DNA of 64,000 nt from NCBI RefSeq assembly GCF_027579695.1, contig NC_083583.1, positions 19,374,757 through 19,438,756 on the forward strand, given 5' to 3'. Made by a program: the position numbers and the translations under genes. The stretch comes from Neoarius graeffei. Taxonomy: Eukaryota; Chordata; Actinopteri; Siluriformes; Ariidae. Below, one piece after another: positions 54,330-64,000 of the stretch. The number at the start of each line of letters is the position of its first letter. Position 1 is the stretch's first letter. Under the pieces are notes generated by a model that saw nothing but the letters and a program-made list of their open reading frames with translations, was not told the DNA's origin and did not search any database.

Positions 54330-55370
54330 AGCGCCGTCATTTGAACGGTGCAGGAAGCGCGCGCCTCAGCGCCGCTCCTATTGGACCACACCGCCGACGT
54401 TGTCCTGTGAAGTCATCCGTATGGACGTGGCCACGCCCCATTCTCTGGGCTCCGGGCTGTGGACGGATGACGCCACCCTGTGGCTCCGCCCTCTCGCGCG
54501 AACCCGACGCCTTGCGTTCATTTCATTCCTGCTCTCATTCCGCGCATTCTTCGCATCTCTCGGTGTGTCGGCGATCCGCGCGCTCGCATTCCCGCCCGGC
54601 CCTGAACCGCCACAATAACTTTACCGCACTTTGCCCAAAAAAACAAACAAACAAACAAAACAAAAAACATTCTCATATATTAGAAGAAAAAAAAGGGGCG
54701 GAGCTGTTAAAATATATCGATTAAACGGACGTGAAGGTAAGTTTATTAAATGTTAATAAAATAACAGCAGTGTGTGTGTAAACTTGTCGGCTGTGTGTGC
54801 GCTTATTAAAGAAATCTGGTGCAGTTTTAGGGAGAAAACCAAACAGGCAGAGACAGAAGGACGGGCTGAAAGTGTTTTCACACGGATTTAGTTCACTAGT
54901 CCAGTAGTGGGCTTGCTTTTTTTTTTTTTTCTTCCCCTCTTCTGCTCTAACAGGCTGCTGCTGCTGCTTTCACTTTGCCTCGGTGCTGTAGTGTAATAAC
55001 CCGCCGGACACGGACACGCGGATTTTTGGCATTTTTCACATTTTTTTGTGCGCAAGAAGCGGCTCGCGCGCCATTTCCCAGCACTAAAGCCTCCGGAAGT
55101 GGTTGGGTTCAAGCCCCGCTCCGTGTTCCTCGCAGAGTGAATGATCTGGACAGGATGACGGATCCAAAATGTTGCTGTTTTGTCTCTCCTGTACTAGTTC
55201 GCCCTGCCGGAAGTTGCAGAGCTCCTTTTCAAAGCGGTGCGAAAAGAAAACAGCGCCGGTGGGAGAGAGAGAGAGAGAGAGGGGGAGAGACTTGTTGCTT
55301 TCGCGTCTTTGCTGTTTTTCTTCTTCTTGTTCTTGTTGTTCTTCTTGTTGTTGTAAAATCCTCACCGTAA
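54330..55370 (+). promoter_or_regulatory. CpG-island promoter of the next gene (possibly tead1)
   Basis: Abrupt change to high GC and many CpGs (for example GCGCGCGCCTCAGCGCCGCT near 54357) in an otherwise AT-rich, CpG-poor region. An inverted CCAAT box (ATTGG at 54380), GC-box-like sites (ACGCCCCA near 54434, TCCGCCC near 54485, GGGGCGGAG near 54696) and CRE/ATF-like TGACGCCA near 54468 are present. A strong donor GTAAGT follows at 54737, so an untranslated first exon ending at 54736 is plausible; a second GTAAGT is at 55368. There is no TATA box or conserved ORF. In vertebrates TEAD1 lies downstream of PARVA in the same direction, so tead1 is the favoured candidate, but this rests on remembered synteny. 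Confidence 0.6.
54600..54736 (+). other. Candidate noncoding first exon (donor at 54737)
   Basis: Sequence up to GGACGTGAAG then GTAAGTTTAT, a near-consensus 5' splice site, at the end of the CpG-richest part. The 5' limit (transcription start) is unknown. It contains (CAAA)n-like runs and GGGGCGGAGC. Confidence 0.4.
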
Positions 55371-55379
55371 GTAGCTTAC

Positions 55380-58300
55380 ACATTTCCTTTTGCCCTTTTT
55401 TTTCCTCCTCTTTCTCCTCCTCTTTCTCCTGCTTCCTTCTTCTTCTCCTCCTCCTCCTCCTCCTCCACCACTCTTATTAACATTTAACAGCAAACTGGTT
55501 GCACGCCTTACGCAAGCTTTCTGTTAAAGGTCGTAAAAACAAAACACGACCCGTTTCCATAGCGACACTTACGGTATTTATTCAGCCGGCGAATTAATAA
55601 TCGCTGGTGTTGTGGTTTTTTTTTTTCTTCTTTTCCTCAAACTTTTCCTCAGGAGCGCTGTTTACAACTTTTAACGACGTTGTATTTCAAACATGTTTAA
55701 ACTCAGTAGTAAGATTTCTGCATCAGATAAACAAACAAACAAACAGCGCGTTATTTATTTACACTCAGGAATAAACCGCTTCGGTTTGTCAGTTCCTTTG
55801 TTGGGATTTACCCGCCTTGTCTTCTTTAATAATGTCGAAACATTATCTTTTCTTTTCTTCATTGCTGCTAATAAAATGACATTGAATTGACAAGACGCTG
55901 CTTGTGGAGGAATAAAAATAATGGAGTACACATTGTGTGTGTGTGGCTGACATTTGTGTAAAAGAGTAGCACTTTGGCTAACATTTAAAATAAAATCTGA
56001 TAAAGTGTCACTGTTTTCACAAGCTTTGCTAGAAAATTGAAGGAAATTTTCTTCACATACGCACAGTTAATGTGGACAGGATACAATTCGTGAAATTCAA
56101 AGTTTACTTAAAAAAAAAAAAAGGAGTGTATAGTTAGCATTAGTAGATGCTAAGGTCTTTTTTTTTTTTTTTTTACTAAGCTAATGCTTAGCTTTGCACT
56201 TTCCTGTCTTCAGTGTTCCTTGAAGCTGAATGAACTCAGCTCGTTGGTTTTATTTCACTGAATTTATCCTGATTTTAACCCAGCAACTTGACTTAAAGTG
56301 TTTTATTGGAAAATGGAAATTTTTATTCGAAGAATCAACACTTCATTAAACCAAATTCAGTGCTCCAGTACTCCTATTCACTCACTCACTTTCTCAAGGG
56401 ATATTTTAAAGAAAGTAAAACAAAGCTTTAATTACATATTTAATTGAGTATCTATATCCTAATATCTCATTTTGCAATCCCTGTCGAGCTCTTAAAGGCA
56501 ATACTCCGTGAAGAGGACTTGCATTACTGTCCCACTTGCACAGCTTTCTGAAAACAAGTTCCACTATTGTGCGATTTAGGACTAAGCTTCCTTTCTCACA
56601 GTTAATTATTGCCTTATATTTCACTGTGGCCTTTATTTAAAAAAAAGAAAGAAAGTCCAGCAAGACACAATGTGTTGTTTGTCTCCTGTAACTGGGCCGT
56701 CATCATTGACTACAGTAAACAGATTGAGACTTGACCCCTGACGTGACCTTATCTTGGAAAGCAAACGTGCTCTTTGAGATAGGAACGAACAGATGGATAA
56801 ATATGGTTTAGCACCAGTACGGGATAGGTTTTTAGCTGAAGCGCTGAGAGAACCTGTTGAACATGCGAGTTGTGCGTTATTGGCTTGCACATGCTGATGG
56901 CTTTGAAAGCATGCAGACGGAAAGAGAGACGCCATCGTTATCGAAGCAGTAAGCTGGTTCTGTGTTCGTGGAGAGTTTTTACGTGTTTATGCACAAAACA
57001 TGATCAAATGCGATTTGTCTCGAGCGCAGAACAGTGTATGGGTGTTATAGTACACTCGCCATACACTAAACTGTACTCTTCCTTGTCGTTGGAGTGGTAA
57101 CCTGTACAGTACGTCTTTTGTACCTGTATCTGCTTTGTATTCATCATTTACATGGTAGCATTATTGTAGTTGTTTGCCCGTTTAAAAAAAATTGTCAAGT
57201 ACTTTGACCATCGTTGCATGTTTAGGATCACAGATGTACCTTTAATTTTCGATTAATACTTTAAAGATACACTTCATACAGCTTTGGTAAAAGATACGCA
57301 CTAAAGGTACAAAATATTTACCCTTGAGAGAGCCACTGAAGCGGCAAGGAAAGGTACGATTTGGTATTTTTTTCTTTAGTGTATTTATTAGTATAGCATC
57401 TTTTTTTTTCACTTCAGGAAATAAAGCCGAAGCGGTCTTATACTGAAAAAAAAAAAAAAGACAGAAAAGCTACGCTAGTATTTGCTCACTATTTGTTTAC
57501 GTACTACTTTTTATTATAATATGTAAGTATTATGTAATGCTTTAGTGATGCAGTGTGATGTCATGTACTGTAATATTAGGATACGGTATGTATTGTATCT
57601 GATACCTTACGCCGATTTAGGCTACAGTGTTCGAAAATTCGTTTGCCTGTTTTAAAGCTGCCGTATGTGCGATATTTCTCTTATTTGACACAAATCTGAG
57701 GGAAAATAGGCCGTGAATCACATGGTTATGTTTCTTAAATATTAGGTGATCGGATACTTATCCTTCAGAGCGAATTGCAGTCTTGAAATGAAATAGTGCT
57801 TGGACCCCTTGCGCTGCGATGCAATATCAACACATTGCGTTTTTCTTTTTGGGAGACAGTTTAATAATAAATCCGAATCAGGAGGTGAAAACGTCCTTCG
57901 TTTCGGTGTTTTATGACTGAGTGGTGCTTGTGAGCATGGTTAGAGGGGGAAAAAGAATGCAGTCTTTCACTTGTGAAATGGGAAGAGAATAGGTGCATTG
58001 CTCTGACATAGTGGATTGGGTTACCTCTGGGAAAGGAGGATTGTGGGGGAATGGACGCAACACAGAGAGACCCTATTGTCTTTCCTGTTGCTGAGCCAGG
58101 GAGAAGTGTGTGTGTGTGCGTGCGCTAGGCTGTTGAGCTGCAGAAGGCAAACAGTGCTGTGCTCAAGTTGACATCTGGTTTAGTCGCCTTCTGCACCTGT
58201 AAGGGGAAAAAATGCAAATATGAACGTTACTCTTAATGCTTCCAGGATGCAGGCTAACAACCATTTGTCAAGCCGCGGCTGGCGCTCGCTGTCTACACCA

Positions 58301-58955
58301 GGCCATTGTTATGCCAGCAACAGGCGGCACTGGCCGTGGCACCATATGGCTCCTGTATGCTTCAGATAAGATATCTACTCACTTAACTTATCAATGGCAT
58401 TTTAATACGCCTCATATTTCAGTTGCCAGCTGTTTGTTGCTCAGCATGAATTTGCTTTTGGTGAAAGTGTTTTTTTGTTTTTTTTTCAGTCTTTAAATAA
58501 ACTCAAGGCGTGATTAGTACATATCCAAGTTTAGGTTCATCTTTGTGAACTTGGTGCTCTAATAATAATAATAGTGCCGCCGCCATGTTTTTTCCCCCAA
58601 GTCAGATTACAGGTTTGTCAGAAAGCACTCCTGAGTCAGTCTCTATCCATACTGAAATTCCTCCAGTGATACCAGTGGAGAACGTGTGCTGTTCGAATTT
58701 GCATCGTTACTACAAGTTCTCTAGACGATCCTGAATCAAAATCATGTCATTGACTGCATTATGAAGACATTATAAGTCATTTGTAAGGAAAAGACTCTCT
58801 GGGGCCACTCTGTTCAATGAAAATGATCAATGAAGAGATGATGTGATGCAGCTCTACGCAAAGCAAACCTACTTTTACAACCCTGACGTTTATTATTTTC
58901 CTAAGCCAGCATGTCCGGAGGTGTTTTATTCCTCTTATACTGTAACAGTTTGCCA
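55380..58955. other. Probable first intron of the downstream gene; no element recognised
   Basis: About 3.5 kb with C/T-rich and T-rich runs (55388-55470, 56157-56174) but no SINE, no inverted termini and no supported coding exon. The lack of repeats contrasts with the 36-54 kb tract and would fit a promoter-proximal regulatory intron. Confidence 0.4.
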
Positions 58956-58964
58956 ACAAGTACA

Positions 58965-59475
58965 TTTAACAGTTATTCCACGCAATCGAGTCGTACATGA
59001 ACTGATCTGCGCCTGGTCGGCTATCAGCTCATGTACGACTCCATTGAGTGGAATAACTGTTTTATTCTATCCACATTCCCTGGATTTTGAGAAACGGAGC
59101 ATTTTTTTTTTTTGCAAATTCGATAAATAAATTCTTAATGCAAAACATCCGACAAAATAATTTCCGCTTAGAATGTAAACAAACCGGCAAAATGACAGTA
59201 GCAGTTTGTGAAAAATGCGATGATAATAATTCTTGAAAAATAAAAAAGATACGTTCTTCCCATCAAATACTTTCATTCCATAATTTATTTTTATTTTTTT
59301 GTATTTTTGTGGTTTCGTTTTCGAGTAGTTTTTATTTCGTCCTCGGTTGGTTCAGCAGCACGCTCGGCCATTTTTGTTTTTCTCTACTCACGGTATATGA
59401 GCTGATAGCCTAGTAGTAGAGTAGCCAATCAGAGCGCGTGATCGCTCATATCCAGTGAATGTGGATAGAAAATAT
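58965..59475. mobile_element. Fold-back MITE (copy 2), ~500 bp
   Basis: Starts TTAACAGTTATTCCACGCAA with an inner hairpin (GTCGTACATGAACTGATC / GCTCATGTACGACT). ATCCACATTCCCTGGAT near 59070 pairs with ATCCAGTGAATGTGGAT near 59450. Matches 50390-51250 without the SINE, including AATGTAAACAAACCGGC and GAGCTGATAGCCTAGT. Confidence 0.82.
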
Positions 59476-59479
59476 ATAT

Positions 59480-60938
59480 TTATACACGTGATAATTTATT
59501 ACTTTGTAGTTCCATTTAATGTTATGGAATGCCCACGAAACCGGTTAGTTCCTGTTATGATTTTCATTATAACAGCTATAAACAATCCCCACATCCTCTC
59601 TCTTATTTTTCTCGCTTTCTTGACGCTAAAAATAATTTTACAAAACTCAGGTTGTCAAGTAAATGCGGAATCGCAAAGCGTAGAGGTCTGTCTTGAAATC
59701 TTCCCTCACAATGGAAAACTTAAAGCACTGAAGTCTTCTTTTGTGAATTATAAACGTGTTCTTACTGACAGCTTCACCAGAACAACATGGATCCATTTGT
59801 CTTTTAATAGTCCGGTTATTGTCAGGCTTCAATTCTCAAGGTTCTTATGAATGCGTTTTTACTACAGAAACGGTAACGTATGAGAAGGTGTGCATTATTA
59901 TTCTAAAAATAAAACCTGCGATTTGAAGTATAGATATTGCGGTTAGAGAAGATTAGTCACTGCCTTCTGACCAATCAGATCCATGAATTCAGCAGTTCTG
60001 TCATATAAAAGTAAGATAATACAAGCGAGCAAATCACTCTGATAATCTGAACTGAATGTAAAAGCAAGCGAGCGGCATTTGTGGCACTCCTTCATCTGCG
60101 CCTGTTCTTTTATTGATTTGAAATCATTCCTGTCCACTTAGTGAGCAGCAAGCAACAAATAGATTTCATAATGGCTGTATGCAAAGAGCCCAGGGTTTAC
60201 CTCAACACGTATGAATGAACCACACACAAGCGTCCGCGCCGCTTTTAGAAGCAGCTAACTCGCTTTTCCTCCCGTCCTGCGGTCACAGGACAACGTGAAC
60301 TGCTCAACTCTGCTGGGACGGATCCCAACACAAACAGCCACGTCCTGTCTGCTTTATTCACCATCCACATCATTTCCTATTAGAACGTATCTGCGGTCGG
60401 AGCAGAATCAGAGAGATCGGTGGGCTAAAAAAAAGGGATGGAAAGTATTAAACGACTTGGAAGATGCTGATTGTAAACCTTGACATAATTGTGGGCCGAA
60501 TGAGACAGGAATCCCCCTCCGACCCCCCAATTTTGAGTTTCATATTATATTTTGGTGGATGTGCAGGACGGATGCTATTCCTGTCCTTTTTCATCAGCAC
60601 ATTTCCCAGCAATGAAGGCAGCTGGTCTAAATAAAGGTCCGAACTGATCAAAAGTGGTTTTAAACATTCTGAGATTTGTTCACTCTTTCCAGAAGCGAAC
60701 ACACATTTTCTGATTTTTGTTTCACTTGGCGTTAAGGCCTCATGTAGGTTTCTAATACAAGATGACATTCGAGGTAGTTGGAAACTATTGCATATAAGGC
60801 TAGTGTTACACTAGAAAATTCAATAATGGTGTACATGTAAGCCGTGGGCTTTGGTCGAAGACCACTCTGAGCTCAACTGTTGCACTGGTTTTCTGTTTTA
60901 ATGAGAATTTTTACATTTTCAAATTCACATCTTTTCTT
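59480..60938. other. Intergenic/intronic, repeat-poor
   Basis: No element ends or SINE pieces. The part 60180-60800 is complex and balanced and may be conserved non-coding DNA. No supported coding exon. Confidence 0.35.
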
Positions 60939-60939
60939 T

Positions 60940-61674
60940 AAAGGAACAGTCCACCGTATTTCCATAATGAAATATGCTCTTACCTGAATTGAGACGAGCT
61001 GCTCCGTACCTATCCGAGCTTTGTGCGACCTCCCAGTTAGTCAGACGCAGTCAGACGCGCTGTCACTCCTGTTAGCAATGTAGCTAGGCTCAGCATGGCC
61101 AATGGTATTTTTTGGGGCTGTAGTTAGATGCGACCAAACTCTTCCGCGTTTTTCCTGTTTACATAGGTTTATATGACCAGTGATATGAAACAAGTTCAGT
61201 TACACAAATTGAAACGTAGCGATTTTCTATGCTATGGAAAGTCCGCACTATAATGACAGGCGTACTAACACCTTCTGCGCGCTTCGGCAGCGCATTGATA
61301 CGGAGCTCAGATATCAATGTGCTGCCGAAGCGCGCAGAAGGTGTTAGTATGCCTGTCATTATAGTGCGGACTTTCCATAGCATAGAAAATCGCTATGTTT
61401 CAATTTGTGTAACTGAACTTGTTTCATATCACTGGTCATATAAACCTATGTAAACAGGAAAAACGCGGAAGAGTTTGGTCGCATCGAACTACAGCCCCAA
61501 AAAATACCATTGGCCATGCTGAGCCTAGCTACATTGCTAACAGGAGTGACAGCGCGTCTGACTGCGTCTGACTGACTGGGAGGTCGCGCAAAGCTCGGAG
61601 AGGTACGGAGCAGCTCGTCTCAATTCAGGTAAGAGCATATTTCATTATGGAAATACGGTGGACTGTTCCTTTAA
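60940..61674. repeat. Long palindromic TTAA element (copy 2)
   Basis: TTAAAGGAACAGTCCACCGT at the left and its complement ending CTGTTCCTTTAA at the right; arms about 355 bp, highly complementary. The centre is a tiny loop near 61300-61310 around GAGCTCAGATATC. Arms match copy 1 (21901-22754) almost base for base, but the 90-bp middle of copy 1 is absent. TTAA is present at both ends. Confidence 0.94.
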
Positions 61675-61679
61675 GGCGA

Positions 61680-62418
61680 CCCTTAAAGGACATATCTCGC
61701 AAATAAACAAATTGAGCTAAAAGTCGGTCTTTACGTCTGTCCTTTATAAAAAGGCTGCATGTTGAATTTGTTCTTAAAGGAGAACTGAAGTCATTTTTAA
61801 ACTTGCTTTATTTCTTAATTAACGTGTTATTCAGTTACGCTTTCGGTTTTAGTAACCTTATATCGTGACTCATATTGGCAACTAATTGCAATTAAATATT
61901 ATACTTATCGGCCTATTCAGTTTTTAGCCATGTTGGATTTAGATCGTTTGGTCCACGGCAGGCGTCGCTTATCCGCGCGATCTTCACGAGACTTGTGCGA
62001 GACTTCGAAACGTGACGTGTCAGCCAGGTGTCAGTGCTGCCATTTTGAAAACTTTTCCAACCGAAATATTGTACAAAAACGAGTTTAAATGATGATTACT
62101 GCCAACTTTTTTCAAACTTTCCCGTTTGCCATCAAAACAAACAAAACTTCCGGCTTGATTACATCAGCATTCGAAAGAGGGCCCGCGCGTCTTTTTACAA
62201 CGTTGGCAGATGTTGGTCACTTTGATTTCTGCCGTACCTTTTACTTCCGTCCTACGATGTCTCGCACAGGTCTCAACGAATCTCGTTTACGGCCGTTGCT
62301 TTGACATATGGACTGAGATATTACAGAGCATATTTCAAACACTCATAACTTGCTTTAGCAGTGACAAAATAGCTATCAAAAATGCATTCCTATATTTAAT
62401 AAAATGAGAATTTTGATA
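61680..62418. other. Unclassified, possibly another MITE pair
   Basis: About 740 bp. CTTAAAGGAGAACTGAAGTC near 61776 resembles the start of an AGGAACAG/TTAAAGG-type element, and GCCATGTTGGATTTAG with GTGCTGCCATTTTGAAAAC are common MITE motifs, but I could not find a matching terminus. Confidence 0.35.
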
Positions 62419-62419
62419 A

Positions 62420-64000
62420 TACAACCCCGATTCCAAAAAAGTTGGGACAAAGTACAAATTGTAAATAAAAACGGAACGCAATGATGTGGAAGTTTCAAAA
62501 TTCCATATTTTATTCAGAATAGAACATAGATGACGTATCAAATGTTTAAACTGAGAAAATGTATCATTTAAAGAGAAAAATTAGGTGATTTTAAATTTCA
62601 TGACAACAACACATCTCAAAAAAGTTGGGACAAGGCCATGTTTACCACTGTGAGACATCCCCTTTTCTCTTTACAACAGTCTGTAAACGTCTGGAGACTG
62701 AGGAGACAAGTTGCTCAAGTTTAGGGATAGGAATGTTAACCCATTCTTGTCTAATGTAGGATTCTAGTTGCTCAACTGTCTTAGGTCTTTTTTGTCGTAT
62801 CTTCCATTTTATGATGCGCCAAATGTTTTCTATGGGTGAAAGATCTGGACTGCAGGCTGGCCAGTTCAGTACCCGGACCCTTCTTCTACGCAGCCATGAT
62901 GCTGTAATTGATGCAGTATGTGGTTTGGCATTGTCATGTTGGAAAATGCAAGGTCTTCCCTGAAAGAAATGTCGTCTGTATGGGAGCATATGTTGCTCTA
63001 GAACCTGGATATACCTTTCAGCATTGATGGTGTCTTTCCAGATGTGTAAGCTGCCCATGCCACACACACTAATGCAACCCCATACCATCAGAGATGCAGG
63101 CTTCTGAACTGAGCGCTGATAACAACTTGGGTCGTCCTTCTCCTCTTTAGTCCGAATGACACGGTGTCCCTGATTTCCATAAAGAACTTCAAATTTTGAT
63201 TCGTCTGACCACAGAACAGTTTTCCACTTTGCCACAGTCCATTTTAAATGAGCCTTGGCCCAGAGAAGACGTCTGCGCTTCTGGATCATGTTTAGATATG
63301 GCTTCTTCTTTGAACTATAGAGTTTTAGCTGGCAACGGCGGACGGCACGGTGAATTGTGTTCACAGATAATGTTCTCTGGAAATATTCCTGAGCCCATTT
63401 TGTGATTTCCAATACAGAAGCCTGCCTGTATGTGATGCAGTGCCGTCTAAGGGCCCGAAGATCACGGGCACCCAGTATGGTTTTCCGGCCTTGACCCTTA
63501 CGCACAGAGATTCTTCCAGATTCTCTGAATCTTTTGATGATATTATGCACTGTAGATGATGATATGTTCAAACTCTTTGCAATTTTACACTGTCGAACTC
63601 CTTTCTGATATTGCTCCACTATTTGTCGGCGCAGAATTAGGGGGATTGGTGATCCTCTTCCCATCTTTACTTCTGAGAGCCGCTGCCACTCCAAGATGCT
63701 CTGTTTATACCCAGTCATGTTAATGACCTATTGCCAATTGACCTAATGAGTTGCAATTTGGTCCTCCAGCTGTTCCTTTTTTGTACCTTTAACTGTTCCA
63801 GCCTCTTATTGCCCCTGTCCCAACTTTTTTGAGATGTGTTGCTGTCATGAAATTTCAAATGAGGCAATATTTGGCATGAAATTTCAAAATGTCTCACTTT
63901 CGACATTTGATATGTTGTCTCTGTTCTATTGTGAATACAATATCAGTTTTTGAGATTTGTAAATTATTGCATTCTGTTTTTATTTACAGTTTGTTCTTTG
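62420..64000 (-). mobile_element. Tc1-like DNA transposon, near complete (right end off the window)
   Basis: Left end TACAACCCCGATTCCAAAAA then AGTTGGGACAAAGTACAA. The window's last bases (TTTTTATTTACAGTTTGTTC...) are the complement of the left subterminal sequence, so only about 30 bp of the right terminus is missing. A second pair of inner repeats (CATCTCAAAAAAGTTGGGAC at 62611; CAACTTTTTTGAGATGTGTT at 63822) is as in Tc1 elements with long IR/DR-type ends. Target TA at 62420-62421. Confidence 0.95.
62642..63664 (-). CDS. Tc1-family transposase, intact, DD34E
   Basis: 340 codons if started at [13 protein letters not shown] (63664), the usual Tc1 length. An in-frame ATG at 63718 would add 18 residues (MTGYKQSI...) and is less typical. 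N-terminal paired-like [23 protein letters not shown] then [14 protein letters not shown]; a second HTH follows [12 protein letters not shown]. Catalytic: [12 protein letters not shown] (first D), [11 protein letters not shown] (second D) and [10 protein letters not shown] (E), with exactly 34 residues between the second D and the E. It ends KRKGDVSQW and TAA at 62642. No stops or frameshifts, so it may still be functional. Cut-and-paste enzyme acting on its terminal repeats; inserts at TA. Its decayed relative is at 30353-31350. Confidence 0.95.
   Translation of the reverse strand: MGRGSPIPLILRRQIVEQYQKGVRQCKIAKSLNISSSTVHNIIKRFRESGRISVRKGQGRKTILGARDLRALRRHCITYRQASVLEITKWAQEYFQRTLSVNTIHRAVRRCQLKLYSSKKKPYLNMIQKRRRLLWAKAHLKWTVAKWKTVLWSDESKFEVLYGNQGHRVIRTKEEKDDPSCYQRSVQKPASLMVWGCISVCGMGSLHIWKDTINAERYIQVLEQHMLPYRRHFFQGRPCIFQHDNAKPHTASITASWLRRRRVRVLNWPACSPDLSPIENIWRIIKWKIRQKRPKTVEQLESYIRQEWVNIPIPKLEQLVSSVSRRLQTVVKRKGDVSQW

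Noticed and set aside
54975..55480. Overlapping ORFs rich in Ser/Cys/Leu or Glu/Gln at the CpG island
   Set aside because: They arise from low-complexity C/T and GA tracts; no homology recognised and no conservation visible.
61159..61453. Two overlapping ORFs of 74 codons with nearly identical proteins on opposite strands
   Set aside because: Direct result of the TTAA palindrome; the same holds for the ORF at 22126-22314.

Overview
The window looks like a vertebrate, almost certainly teleost fish, nuclear chromosome. It has spliced exons, a CpG-island promoter, abundant microsatellites and very dense fish-type transposable elements (tRNA-headed SINEs, Tc1/mariner, hAT, Harbinger/ISL2EU-like and TTAA-site palindromic elements, CR1/L2/Rex1-like and RTE-like LINEs). 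Nothing in it is prokaryotic. I cannot name the species from sequence alone.

Host genes. Five consecutive exons on the + strand (979-1040, 1122-1190, 6652-6753, 7948-8020, 17749-17825) splice in phase. They encode the C-terminal second calponin-homology domain of a parvin and end in the family's NVE-stop terminus. Residues such as KPKPRPED and KYRNVE fit alpha-parvin (parva) best. The exons upstream of 979 lie outside the window. The 3' UTR starts at 17826 and has candidate AATAAA signals at 18346, 18847 and 18991. A CpG-rich island with an inverted CCAAT box, GC boxes and a good splice donor lies at about 54.33-55.37 kb. It looks like the promoter and first, noncoding exon of the next + strand gene. 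In vertebrates TEAD1 commonly lies just downstream of PARVA, so tead1 is the leading guess, but no TEAD coding exon is visible.

Mobile elements by region. 0-0.8 kb: edge of a Tc1 element. 1.65-5.5 kb: full-length LINE with an uninterrupted 1007-codon endonuclease/reverse-transcriptase ORF, inserted in a parva intron inside an older repeat whose uninterrupted paralogue is at 39.9 kb. 8.1-9.95 kb: a three-level nest, hAT-like element containing an ISL2EU/THAP-like element containing a 436-bp palindrome. 10.0-17.6 kb: hairpin repeats, hAT, Harbinger and mariner relics and several SINEs. 20.2-21.4 kb: tandem duplication with a SINE in one copy only. 21.5-24.1 kb: hAT element with a perfect 8-bp target duplication, containing a ~840-bp palindrome. 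24.2-35.1 kb: Tc1 relics, a second ISL2EU-like relic, a hAT that split a SINE, and a hAT-like MITE. 36.3-53.2 kb: the densest SINE tract, with more hAT and LINE fragments. 53.2-54.1 kb: Tc1/mariner MITE. 60.95-61.68 kb: second copy of the TTAA palindrome. 62.4 kb to the end: Tc1 element with an intact DD34E transposase, its right end cut by the window edge.

About 26 copies or pieces of one tRNA-headed SINE superfamily account for most short ORFs on both strands; those ORFs are not genes. The functional content is the end of parva, a probable promoter of the next gene, two intact transposon ORFs, and several repeat-free stretches that may hold regulatory DNA.
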